This document shows positions 48,265-57,034 of a stretch of DNA of 64,000 bases, one piece after another (the first letter of the stretch is position 1; each line of letters opens with the position of its first letter). The DNA lies in contig NZ_JANTYS010000001.1 of the NCBI RefSeq assembly GCF_024808255.1, forward strand, positions 248,001-312,000, read 5' to 3'. Origin of the DNA: Mucilaginibacter dorajii (GTDB taxonomy: Bacteria > Bacteroidota > Bacteroidia > Sphingobacteriales > Sphingobacteriaceae). The notes beneath the pieces are model-generated. The model was not told where the DNA came from. It was given only the letters and a program-made list of their open reading frames with translations, and made no database searches. The translations under genes were made by a program, and so were the position numbers.

Positions 48265-49752
48265 ATGAAAAAAAGGATCATTAAGCTATTTTTATTATTT
48301 CTGTGTTTCAGCACTGGTGTAAATGCGCAACTCGTTACCTGGGATGCCCCGGTTGGAGCAGCATTAAATACCGATTTTAGAGTAAAAGTGAGGCAGAAGG
48401 GCGGGGACTGGAAAAACTTGCCAACATATAAGGCTACCATTACCAACGTAGTAAATACCAAAAGTCAGTATCAATCTACCTCTTTCGCCTACTTTGATTT
48501 TTCGGGTGTTGTTGAAGTTACTGTTACCTATAATCTGGGACCAGTCGAACGCGCAAAAATCAGACCCCTAAGCTTTGGCATAATTCCCAATGTTCAGTCC
48601 AATACGGTCTCATTTTTTTTGGATAAACCCAGAAAACTATCGATTGAGATCAATGGAGATATTTTCCACAATCTTCAATTATTTGCAAACCCAATGGAAA
48701 CTTTCCGTCCATCTCCTGCAGATACTAATGTAACTTATTTCGGCCCGGGTATCCATCAGATAGATGTCCTGAGAGCTCATTCCAATCAGGTTATTTATTT
48801 GGCCGGGGGCGCTGTGGTTCAAGGTCAGATACTCATAGATAAGGCGGAGAACGTGCGCGTACTTGGACGTGGAATTTTAACACAATTGCCTGTTTTGAAT
48901 GAAGGGAATATTAAAAGCCCCGGACCAGCTTCTCTGAATTCCCGCAACGATCAGTTAACCATCGCTTATTCAAAAAAAATTGAAGTCGAAGGAATCATTG
49001 TTCTACCCCATAAATATAGCGTGCTAATTGGTCAGTCTGAAGATGTCAGGATCAGTAATTTTAAATCCTTTAGTTTTGAGGGTAACGCTGATGGCATAGA
49101 TGTATTCTGCAGTTCTGATATTGCCATTAATGATATTTTTATGCGAAACTCGGATGATTGTATCGCTATTTATGGCCACCGGTGGAATTATTATGGGAAT
49201 ACAAAAAAGATATCCGTATCCAATGCCATTCTTTGGGCAGATGTAGCTCATCCTGTTCTCATTGGCACCCATGGCGATACAGACAGACCGGATACCCTTG
49301 GACATATTACTTTTAAAAACCTTGATATTTTGGAGCAGCATGAGCATCAAATAGATTATCAGGGCTGTATCGCCCTCAACGCCGGTGATAATAATTTATT
49401 GGACCAACTTCGTTTTGAAGACATACACGTTGAAGACTTTAGGGAAGGACAACTTTTTAACATCAGGGTGATGTTTAATCACCTTTACAATACATCTGCG
49501 GGAAGAGGAATACAAAATGTTTATTTTAAAAATGTAGACTTCAATGGCCGACGTTCCAATATTTCCATCATTACGGGTTATGATAATGAACGTAACATAA
49601 AAAATATCGTATTCGAAAACTTAAAAATCAATGGTGTAAATATAGCAGATAACATGCCCGGTAAGCCGAGCTATTACAAAACAGGAGATATGGCGAATAT
49701 TTCGGTTGGCGAGCATGTTAACGGAATTAGTTTTATTTCCTCAAAGGATTAA
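48265..49752 (+). CDS. GH28-like right-handed beta-helix glycosidase
   Basis: A 495-residue secreted enzyme (signal peptide to 'VNAQ'). Residues about 20-150 form a beta-sandwich, then 'YFGPGIHQIDVLRAHSNQVI' and 'YLAGGAVVQGQI' lead into a pectate-lyase-type beta-helix. 'NADGIDVF' (Asp276, Asp279), 'SDDCIAIYGHR' (Asp297, Asp298) and 'GTHGDT' (His336) match the NTD, DD and GHG motifs of polygalacturonases, with the 21-residue NTD-DD spacing intact. The N-terminal part also resembles GH49 dextranase-type enzymes, so family assignment between GH28 and GH49 is open. Its promoter has HTCS box D. Confidence 0.75.
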   Translation: MKKRIIKLFLLFLCFSTGVNAQLVTWDAPVGAALNTDFRVKVRQKGGDWKNLPTYKATITNVVNTKSQYQSTSFAYFDFSGVVEVTVTYNLGPVERAKIRPLSFGIIPNVQSNTVSFFLDKPRKLSIEINGDIFHNLQLFANPMETFRPSPADTNVTYFGPGIHQIDVLRAHSNQVIYLAGGAVVQGQILIDKAENVRVLGRGILTQLPVLNEGNIKSPGPASLNSRNDQLTIAYSKKIEVEGIIVLPHKYSVLIGQSEDVRISNFKSFSFEGNADGIDVFCSSDIAINDIFMRNSDDCIAIYGHRWNYYGNTKKISVSNAILWADVAHPVLIGTHGDTDRPDTLGHITFKNLDILEQHEHQIDYQGCIALNAGDNNLLDQLRFEDIHVEDFREGQLFNIRVMFNHLYNTSAGRGIQNVYFKNVDFNGRRSNISIITGYDNERNIKNIVFENLKINGVNIADNMPGKPSYYKTGDMANISVGEHVNGISFISSKD

Positions 49753-49832
49753 ATAGGAACTACGGTTAATGATTTAATGTGTTGTGCATCAATGTATTAA
49801 ATTGGGGTTCTGAAATGCTGTTTTAAACTTTT

Positions 49833-49890
49833 ACCCCCTGTGATTGCCCAGCAAACCCCCTCGGGTTTGATTTTATCAAGACGATATTTG
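49833..49890 (+). promoter_or_regulatory. Proposed HTCS box E and promoter
   Basis: CCCCC at 49834, TGTGATTGCCCAGCAAA, CCCCC at 49856 (22 bp period). The -7-like GATATTTG (49883-49890, one mismatch) lies 27 bp after the second run. It faces the gene at 50130 with a leader of about 240 nt. Confidence 0.5.
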
Positions 49891-49917
49891 GCTATTGATT
49901 TGTAAATCAGTAGCCAA
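49888..49917. promoter_or_regulatory. Near-perfect 30-bp dyad at the expected transcription start
   Basis: TTGGCTATTGATTT (49888-49901) and AAATCAGTAGCCAA (49904-49917) are inverted repeats with one mismatch and a 2-bp centre. The dyad overlaps the -7 element of box E and its likely start site, a position suited to a repressor operator. An RNA hairpin role is possible too. Confidence 0.45.
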
Positions 49918-49921
49918 TAAA

Positions 49922-50071
49922 TCTTACAGGCCACCGTCAGCAGGTAGCACTGGATTGTGGACAAACAATAATTATAGCTTGAAAAGCAAGGCTGGGACAA
50001 CTATCAAAGTTGTGTTTGATTCGCCCTGGCAAGCGATGGCTGACTTTGTTGCAAAAGCATATAAGAATTGA
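49922..50071 (+). pseudogene. Possible C-terminal remnant of a lost gene
   Basis: An open frame without its own start runs to the TGA at 50069-50071, with protein-like sequence 'GSTGLWTNNNYSLKSKAG' and 'VVFDSPWQAMADFVAKAYKN'. It lies in the 377-bp gap before the giant lyase gene, downstream of box E. It could be the tail of a deleted enzyme gene that box E once served. I do not recognise the family, and chance coding potential cannot be excluded. Confidence 0.3.
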
Positions 50072-50129
50072 GGTTATTGGCCTTCATTTTTTAAAATCTA
50101 TAAGACAAACCCAAATAACCTGAAATGAT

Positions 50130-53100
50130 ATGAAAAGACACCTTACCTTTTTTTTACTGATAGTGGCAATCCTATTTTTAACCTCGGTCATGGGAGGACG
50201 AGTCAACGCTCAGCCTTTTATCCATCCCGGTGGTTTACATACGAAAGCGGATCTTGACCGTATGAAAGCAAAAGTAGCTGCTGGTGAACATCCATGGATT
50301 GATGGTTGGAATACTTTGATCGCTGACTCGAAAGCGCAAAATACCTACACTGCTGGCCCATATACTAATATTGGGGGCTCTGGAAATCGCCAGCGGGCAT
50401 CACTGGATGCTCATGCGGCTTATCTCAATACGCTACGATGGTATATCTCCGGGGATACGACCTACGCCGAATGTGCTGTCAGGATTTGCAACGCCTGGTC
50501 AAATACTGTCAATGAAGTTGCGAGTGGCGAACTGTTTCAACTTCCCATTAACAATTTTATGCAGGTCGCGGAACTTTTGCGAACCTATCCAGGTTGGAAG
50601 GCTGCCGATATCGCAAAATTTAAAAACATGGCCCTTACCTATTTTTACCCCGGTTGCCATGATTTTCTTGGTTCCTGCTCCAGGCCGTCCAGTTGGGATG
50701 CCCCTGCTGCAGCATCTATTATGGGTATTGGGGTGTTTTGCGATGATACGGCCAAATATAATGAAGCTGTAAACTATTTTAAAACCGGCATTGGTAACGG
50801 GAGCCTGTTAAATACATTCTGGCAACCAACAGGACAAATAGCAGAGATGGGGCGTGACCAACCACATGCTAGTTTGGGCCCGGCTGCGCTGGCAGAGATG
50901 TGCCAGACAGCCTGGAACCAGGGGCTAGACCTTTATAGCTATTCCGACAATCGTTTGATGACGGGTTTTGAGTATTACTGTAAATACAATCTTAATCACT
51001 CGGTTCCATGGGTACCCTGGAATAATTGCATAAATGACAATTTGCTCTACGTTGCCCCAAGCGGTGCAAATCGTATCCGACAATCTCCGGTCTATGAAAT
51101 GCTATACAATCATTATTATGTTTTGCAAGGCCTCAATACACCATATATCAAAGCTATGGCTAACCTGGCCCGGCCGGAGCAGGCCGGTGATGCTGATTTT
51201 TTTGGCTGTGGTACCCTGGCTTATACACTTAATGCTGCGGCGTCTCCTTTCCCTGCTTATCCAATTCCCGTGGTGCCGACAGGTTTAACAGCGACGGCCG
51301 GGGTCTCACAGGTGACACTGAATTGGACGGGGCCGGCGGGGGATGTAGCTCAGGGCTATAATATATTGCGCTCTACAAGCAGTGGCGGCAGCTACATCAC
51401 AATTGCTTCCTGGAGTGACAATACGAGTACAACATATACCGATTGGACCGCGGTTAACGGTACAACTTACTATTATGTAGTATCGGCTATTAATCAATCA
51501 GGTACAAGCGGCAATTCAACTGAGGTCAGTGCCAAACCAATCAGCGCAGGATCAGTTTTACCCAACGGTTGGGCAAGAAAAGATATTGGAAATGTCGGCG
51601 TTGCAGGCAACGCCGCTTATGCTAATGTGAGCAATAATACTTACATAGTCAGCGGTTCGGGAGCTGATATTGGGGGTAATACCGACTCTTTCAGTTACGC
51701 ATATAGTATTGTCAGCGGAGATTTTACAATAACTGCAAGATTATTGACGGTCAATTGGAATGCGGTAACAGGAGGCGAAAAAGTGGGCATCGTGATGCGG
51801 GAGACGCTCGACCCGAACGCCAAGATGCTTACAGCTAGTCTTGGCGAGTTGGGTAATAGGTATGCCCGTCTCGGTACAAGATCTTCTACCGGCGGATCCA
51901 CCAGCTGGATTGAAGGAAATCATTTCAGTGCAGCTCCAGTTTGGTTCAGGATGCAGCGATCCGGTAATACGTTTACGATGTCAGAGTCGGGCGATGGTTT
52001 GACTTGGTCTGTTGTCGGGTCAAGCACCGTAACTATGGCCAGTACCTATTATGTAGGGTTGTCCGCTTGTGCGGGAACGACGGGAACACTTGTTACAACT
52101 GCTACTTTTGACAATGTAACTACCGTTGGCGGGGGAAATATTCCCGCTGCTCCAACAAGCCTGACGGCTACAGCCCTAACTGGCAGCAAGATCAAATTGG
52201 TATGGACTTCTTCGTCAGGCGCATCGGCTTATAACATAAAGCACTCTCTGAGCAGTGGCGGTCCATATAGTACGATCGCTATAGGAGTGACCGACACGAC
52301 TTTTATAGACTCGGGCCTGGTTGCTGCTACTAATTATTATTATTCTGTTAAAGCAGCTAATGGCAAAGGTGAGAGTGCTGATTCTGTGAAGGCCAATGCG
52401 CAAACAATGGCACTTAGTTTACCGCCAGCACCTACCGGACTTAATGCAATAGCTGGCAATTCTAGTGTCGCATTAACCTGGAATACAACTGAAGGTGCAC
52501 CTTCCAGCTATAAAGTTAAACGTTCCATTAGCTTGGGTGGGCCGTATACCCTTGTTAAGTCTTCCGCGACAACAGCATGCATTGATTCTACCGCTGTTAA
52601 TGGCTCAATGTACTTTTATACTATAAGCGCTGTTAACTCTCTTGGGGAAGGGCCTGCCTCTGTCCCCGATAGTGTTTTTCTTGGAATGAAACTCAAGGGT
52701 ACATTAATAGGTACGCCTGGTTCCTGGAACAATGATCCCACAACAACTATCGCTGCGGCAGTAGATAGCAATTTAACTACCTATTTCGATGCCAATCAAT
52801 TGGATGGAGCATGGGTGGGTTACGATTTTGGTCTTGGCAAAAGTGCTTTAGTAACACGGATTAGCTTTGCACCACGAAGTAGTACTCCAGGCCGTATGGT
52901 TGGAGGAATTTTTCAGGGAGCCAACGCTTCTGATTTTAGCGATGCTGTCGCCCTTTTTACTGTTTCTACTCAACCGCCAGTTGGGGTATATACAGAGCAA
53001 CTCATTTCTAATCAGGGGACATATCGTTACCTTCGTTATCTATCGCCCGCGGGCGGCAATGGTAATATTGCCGATGTCCAGTTTTGGGGTAAGCTACAAA

Positions 53101-56015
53101 CTGCGGTTGTAACCACTGTTCCAGGGGCGACAACCGGACTCACAACAACTCCAGGCGATGCGCAAGCCACGTTGAGTTGGAATTCTGCGGTCGGAGCTTC
53201 CAGCTATAAGATTAAACGAGCTACGGCCAAAAGCGGCCCCTTCGCCAACATTGCAACAGTTGGGGCGACAACTTTTACAGATACACAGTTGACCAATGGT
53301 TTAACTTATTACTATACTGTTACAGGGATAAATACTATAGGAGAAGGCCCCGAATCTGCTCCGGACAGTGTTTACCTTACTCCCAAAATAACTGGTACCA
53401 TCATCGGTACATCCGGCTCATGGAATAATAATGCGTCTGTGACTAAAAAGGCAGCGATGGATGGTAATTTGAATACATATTTTGATGCGAGTCAAACAGA
53501 TGGTGATTGGGTAGGATTGGATCTGGGGTCAGACAGCAGTGCTATGGTTACAAAGCTGAGTTTCGCACCGCGGAGCACTTTTCCGCAGCGCATGATTGGG
53601 GGGATTTTCCAGGGCGCCAATACGCCCGATTTTAGTGATGCGGTTACGCTCTACACGGTTACAGCTTCACCGGCTGTAGGCGTACTTACATTTCAAAACA
53701 TTTCGAACGGTACTTATTTCAGATACCTCCGTTATCTGTCCCCCAATGGCGGAAGTGGCAATGTTGCAGAAGTTAACTTTTATGGCAATATACAGATAGG
53801 CCGCAGCATTCCGGCTGCCCCCACAGGGCTTTCGGCTCTTCAGGGTGATGCAAAGGTTACATTGAATTGGACACCTACTCCTGATGCGGTAAGCTACAAT
53901 GTCAGACGGGCTGTGATAAGCGGCGGCCCATATACCACAATTGCTTCGAACGATACCTTTACATCTTATGTTGATGCTACTGTGAATACCGGTTCGACAT
54001 ATTTCTATATAGTTACCGCAATCAATAGGAAAGGAGAAGGTCCCGCATCCTCGCCCGTGAATATTTTTGTCGGGAAAAAACTCACTGGTACAATTACCGG
54101 TACATCCGGCTCATGGAACAATGATCCATCCACTACCAAAACAGCCGCAATGGATGGTAATTTGAATACTTATTTTGATGCTAACCAGACAGATGGTGCA
54201 TGGACAGGACTCGACCTCGGCCCGGACAACATCGCAAAAGTAACGCAGGTGAGTTTCGCACCAAGAAGTACTTTTCCACAACGCATGATCGGAGGTGTTT
54301 TTCAGGGAGCTAATAAGCCGGATTTTACTGATGCAATTGCGCTTTATACGGTTGCCAGTCAACCGCCTGTAGGTCTATATACATCGCAGGCAATTTCGAA
54401 CACCACATATTTCAGGTATATGCGTTACTTGTCACCTAACGGAGGAAGTGGCAATATCGCTGAAGTTAATTTTTACGGGCAAACAAAACGAACTCAAATT
54501 GTAACTTTTAGTCCTATTGGTAAAAAATGGATCGGTGACGCTGATATGGTTCTTACGGCAACCGCAAGTTCTGGCTTGCCCGTAAACTTTACAAGTTCGG
54601 ATACTACGGTAGCGACAGTGGTAAATGGAAAAATCCATATCAAGGGAACAGGTACAAGCATCATTACCTCGTCGCAGGTGGGCGATGACAGCTATGCTGC
54701 TGCCGCGGCGGTTAGCCAAATATTGACGGTTATTCCGCTTAATCTCCAAGTACAATACCAGGATGGCGATACTGGACAGTTAACCAATAATATTGCCCGC
54801 CCTTACCTGAAAGTGGTGAATGCCGATTCGGTTGGCGTAGCCTACAGCGAATTAACCATGCGTTACTGGTTCACTGCCGAAAATTATGCAGGCATCAATA
54901 CCTGGATAGACTATGCCCAATTGGGGAACAGCAATGTGAAAATGAAATATGTTGCCCTGGATCAGCCGCGGAACGGCGCCCTGGGTTACATCGAATATAG
55001 TTTTGCCGTAACAGGTAATCTTGGCGCTAACAGTAGTACAGGGCAAATCCAATCGCGGTTGGCCAACCAGGACTGGGGATTGCTGAACGAGGCGGATGAT
55101 TACTCGTACCAAAGTAATACCGGCAGCTATGCCAATAACAACCACATTACGCTTTACCGTAACGGGATGCTGATATGGGGAACCGAACCGGCCGCCGTTA
55201 TCCCGCTTACCAGCCTCAACGTGTTTTACCAGAACCAAAACACCGGAACAAGCGGCAATGCCATCAGCACTTACCTGTCTGTTAATAATACCGGCAACGT
55301 ACCGGTGTCCTTTGGAGATATCACAGCCCGTTACTGGTTTACCAAAGACGGTACCCAGAACCTGAACTATTGGATAGATTACGCTAAAAAAGGCAGTGGT
55401 AACATCAGCGGTAATTTTGTACCGTTAACTACCGCGCTTACCGGAGCTGATACTTATTTGGAGCTCGCGGTAAACTCCTCAGCTGGCACTCTTTATCCTT
55501 TAAGTTCATCGGGCAATATCCAGTACCGTATTACAAAAGCAGACTGGTCGAACTTTAATGAGCAAAATGATTATTCGTACATGGCCAAAGACGTCATGAA
55601 AGAGAATAACCACATTACCGTTTACTATAAAGGACAGCTCATTTACGGAACAGAACCTCCGTCAGGCTCGATGTCATTTAAGAGTGCACCTGTGGCAGTA
55701 GCTCCGCCGCAGCGCGACATCAGCAATGAAGGAATTGTAGTACACCAGGGGCTTTCTCCAAACGGGGATGGTATTAATGATGTGCTGATCATAGATGGCT
55801 TAACAGCTTACCCCGATAATAAATTAACGATCATGAACCGCAGCGGTGTGAAAATATTTGAAGCAAAAGGCTATGATAACAGCTCCAATGTGTTTGACGG
55901 GCACTCCAGCATCAGCGGTACCATGCAGCAACCCGGCACGTATTTTTACACGCTGGAGTACAAGAAAGGCGAAGAAAATAAACATAAAACCGGTTTCATT
56001 ATCATTAAGTACTAA
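50130..56015 (+). CDS. Giant T9SS-exported multimodular lyase with FN3, discoidin-like, CBM3 and type-B sorting domains
   Basis: A 1961-residue protein. Approximate modules: signal peptide 1-28; alginate-lyase-fold (PL38-like) 30-368 ('SSWDAPAAASIMGIGVF', 'GRDQPHASLG', His246); FN3 377-468; DUF1349-like sandwich 477-668; FN3 670-757 and 764-850; discoidin (F5/8)-like 853-988; FN3 996-1085; discoidin-like 1087-1220; FN3 1226-1315; discoidin-like 1317-1450; bacterial Ig-like 1454-1535; CBM3 1537-1687 and 1690-1843 ('YWFTAENYAGINTWIDYA', 'YWFTKDGTQNLNYWIDYA'); type-B T9SS sorting domain 1866-1961 ('GLSPNGDGINDVLIIDG'). In the lyase the Asn of the sister enzymes' NWD motif is Ser188. CBM3 modules bind cellulose or related surfaces, suggesting attack on plant cell wall material. 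Confidence 0.88.
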   Translation: MKRHLTFFLLIVAILFLTSVMGGRVNAQPFIHPGGLHTKADLDRMKAKVAAGEHPWIDGWNTLIADSKAQNTYTAGPYTNIGGSGNRQRASLDAHAAYLNTLRWYISGDTTYAECAVRICNAWSNTVNEVASGELFQLPINNFMQVAELLRTYPGWKAADIAKFKNMALTYFYPGCHDFLGSCSRPSSWDAPAAASIMGIGVFCDDTAKYNEAVNYFKTGIGNGSLLNTFWQPTGQIAEMGRDQPHASLGPAALAEMCQTAWNQGLDLYSYSDNRLMTGFEYYCKYNLNHSVPWVPWNNCINDNLLYVAPSGANRIRQSPVYEMLYNHYYVLQGLNTPYIKAMANLARPEQAGDADFFGCGTLAYTLNAAASPFPAYPIPVVPTGLTATAGVSQVTLNWTGPAGDVAQGYNILRSTSSGGSYITIASWSDNTSTTYTDWTAVNGTTYYYVVSAINQSGTSGNSTEVSAKPISAGSVLPNGWARKDIGNVGVAGNAAYANVSNNTYIVSGSGADIGGNTDSFSYAYSIVSGDFTITARLLTVNWNAVTGGEKVGIVMRETLDPNAKMLTASLGELGNRYARLGTRSSTGGSTSWIEGNHFSAAPVWFRMQRSGNTFTMSESGDGLTWSVVGSSTVTMASTYYVGLSACAGTTGTLVTTATFDNVTTVGGGNIPAAPTSLTATALTGSKIKLVWTSSSGASAYNIKHSLSSGGPYSTIAIGVTDTTFIDSGLVAATNYYYSVKAANGKGESADSVKANAQTMALSLPPAPTGLNAIAGNSSVALTWNTTEGAPSSYKVKRSISLGGPYTLVKSSATTACIDSTAVNGSMYFYTISAVNSLGEGPASVPDSVFLGMKLKGTLIGTPGSWNNDPTTTIAAAVDSNLTTYFDANQLDGAWVGYDFGLGKSALVTRISFAPRSSTPGRMVGGIFQGANASDFSDAVALFTVSTQPPVGVYTEQLISNQGTYRYLRYLSPAGGNGNIADVQFWGKLQTAVVTTVPGATTGLTTTPGDAQATLSWNSAVGASSYKIKRATAKSGPFANIATVGATTFTDTQLTNGLTYYYTVTGINTIGEGPESAPDSVYLTPKITGTIIGTSGSWNNNASVTKKAAMDGNLNTYFDASQTDGDWVGLDLGSDSSAMVTKLSFAPRSTFPQRMIGGIFQGANTPDFSDAVTLYTVTASPAVGVLTFQNISNGTYFRYLRYLSPNGGSGNVAEVNFYGNIQIGRSIPAAPTGLSALQGDAKVTLNWTPTPDAVSYNVRRAVISGGPYTTIASNDTFTSYVDATVNTGSTYFYIVTAINRKGEGPASSPVNIFVGKKLTGTITGTSGSWNNDPSTTKTAAMDGNLNTYFDANQTDGAWTGLDLGPDNIAKVTQVSFAPRSTFPQRMIGGVFQGANKPDFTDAIALYTVASQPPVGLYTSQAISNTTYFRYMRYLSPNGGSGNIAEVNFYGQTKRTQIVTFSPIGKKWIGDADMVLTATASSGLPVNFTSSDTTVATVVNGKIHIKGTGTSIITSSQVGDDSYAAAAAVSQILTVIPLNLQVQYQDGDTGQLTNNIARPYLKVVNADSVGVAYSELTMRYWFTAENYAGINTWIDYAQLGNSNVKMKYVALDQPRNGALGYIEYSFAVTGNLGANSSTGQIQSRLANQDWGLLNEADDYSYQSNTGSYANNNHITLYRNGMLIWGTEPAAVIPLTSLNVFYQNQNTGTSGNAISTYLSVNNTGNVPVSFGDITARYWFTKDGTQNLNYWIDYAKKGSGNISGNFVPLTTALTGADTYLELAVNSSAGTLYPLSSSGNIQYRITKADWSNFNEQNDYSYMAKDVMKENNHITVYYKGQLIYGTEPPSGSMSFKSAPVAVAPPQRDISNEGIVVHQGLSPNGDGINDVLIIDGLTAYPDNKLTIMNRSGVKIFEAKGYDNSSNVFDGHSSISGTMQQPGTYFYTLEYKKGEENKHKTGFIIIKY
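52687..54483 (+). repeat. Three tandem FN3-discoidin module repeats inside the giant lyase gene
   Basis: A discoidin-like module of about 400 bp occurs at about 52687-53095, 53390-53790 and 54080-54483, separated by FN3 modules. Copies 2 and 3 are nearest to each other ('TAAMDGNLNTYFDANQTDG' against 'KAAMDGNLNTYFDASQTDG', and 'RSTFPQRMIGG' in both); copy 1 is more divergent. This indicates recent duplication of an FN3-discoidin unit. Confidence 0.8.
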
Positions 56016-56037
56016 TAGCACGTCAAAATCCCCTGGT

Positions 56038-56970
56038 ATGAATATAATTTATAATAGCAAGAAATCCCTTCTTGTTACATTAAACCTGTGCCTGTTACTC
56101 ATAGTAACAGGCAACAGAGTTGTTGCGCAGCAACAAGCGTTCAATTATACACAGTACATGAATAACCTAACTCCTTTTAACCCAGCCTATTCGGTATTGG
56201 ATAAAGCTGGATCGATCAATACCTTAGCACGAAGGCAGTGGGTAGGAGTAGACGGGGCACCAGTGACTTATTTGATCAATGGCAATCTGCCTATCGAATC
56301 GATTGGGGGTGCGGCAGGCCTGATCATATTTAATGACCAGGTTGCTATAGAACGGCAAACCGAAGTTAATGCCTATTTCGCAAAAGGTATTCAGTTAAAT
56401 TCAGAGAGTTATTTAGCAGTGTCGCTCAATGCGGGTGTACGGAGTTATACTGCCAATTATTCTACATTGGATTCCAACGACCCAATCTTCAGGAATGATG
56501 TAAGAGGAACCAAGCCCAATATCGGATTTGGGGTAATCTATTATACCGGCTGGTATTACGTGGGGATATCGGCCCCCGAGCTTACTATAACTAGTTTGGG
56601 AACTGCTTCTATACAAAACAATTCCAATTTCAGGAGCCATTATTACTTTTCGGGAGCATTGCTGACCGATATCAACGAGGATATTAAATTTAAACCAGCA
56701 ACATTGGTTGCCTACGCCAAAGGAACACCCCTTGTTGCGGACGTATCTGGTACCATGTGTATAAAAGAAACATTGGGGCTTGGAATCAACTATCGTACGG
56801 ATAAGACAATGGCGGGGATATTTACTTTAAATATTAATGTATTTCATGTAGGCTACAGCTACCAGTTTGGCACTTCATCAGCCAATTTAGGGGGCTTTAA
56901 TAACGCCACACATGAAATAACCCTCAGCTATCGGTTTGGTAGTAGTGCAGTTAGTCCAAGGCTGTTGTAG
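56038..56970 (+). CDS. PorP/SprF-family type IX secretion membrane protein
   Basis: A 310-residue outer-membrane protein from ATG 56038, 22 bp after the giant gene's stop. The signal peptide ends 'RVVAQ'. 'QAFNYTQYMNNLTPFNPAYSV' followed by 'ARRQWVGVDGAPVTYLINGNLP' is the diagnostic PorP/SprF start; the rest is a beta-barrel ending 'HEITLSYRFG'. Proteins of this family are encoded next to T9SS substrates with type-B sorting domains and are needed for their export or surface attachment. It therefore probably serves the giant lyase specifically. Confidence 0.93.
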   Translation: MNIIYNSKKSLLVTLNLCLLLIVTGNRVVAQQQAFNYTQYMNNLTPFNPAYSVLDKAGSINTLARRQWVGVDGAPVTYLINGNLPIESIGGAAGLIIFNDQVAIERQTEVNAYFAKGIQLNSESYLAVSLNAGVRSYTANYSTLDSNDPIFRNDVRGTKPNIGFGVIYYTGWYYVGISAPELTITSLGTASIQNNSNFRSHYYFSGALLTDINEDIKFKPATLVAYAKGTPLVADVSGTMCIKETLGLGINYRTDKTMAGIFTLNINVFHVGYSYQFGTSSANLGGFNNATHEITLSYRFGSSAVSPRLL

Positions 56971-57034
56971 GATTAAGTTACATTTATCACAATCTGTTTA
57001 ATTAATTCGATATGCGTTGAATAATTTACATTGA

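Noticed and set aside
52687..54483. Tandem repeats considered as a CRISPR-like or satellite array
   Set aside because: Units of about 690 bp (FN3 plus discoidin-like module) are in frame and encode protein modules; no short direct repeats with spacers.
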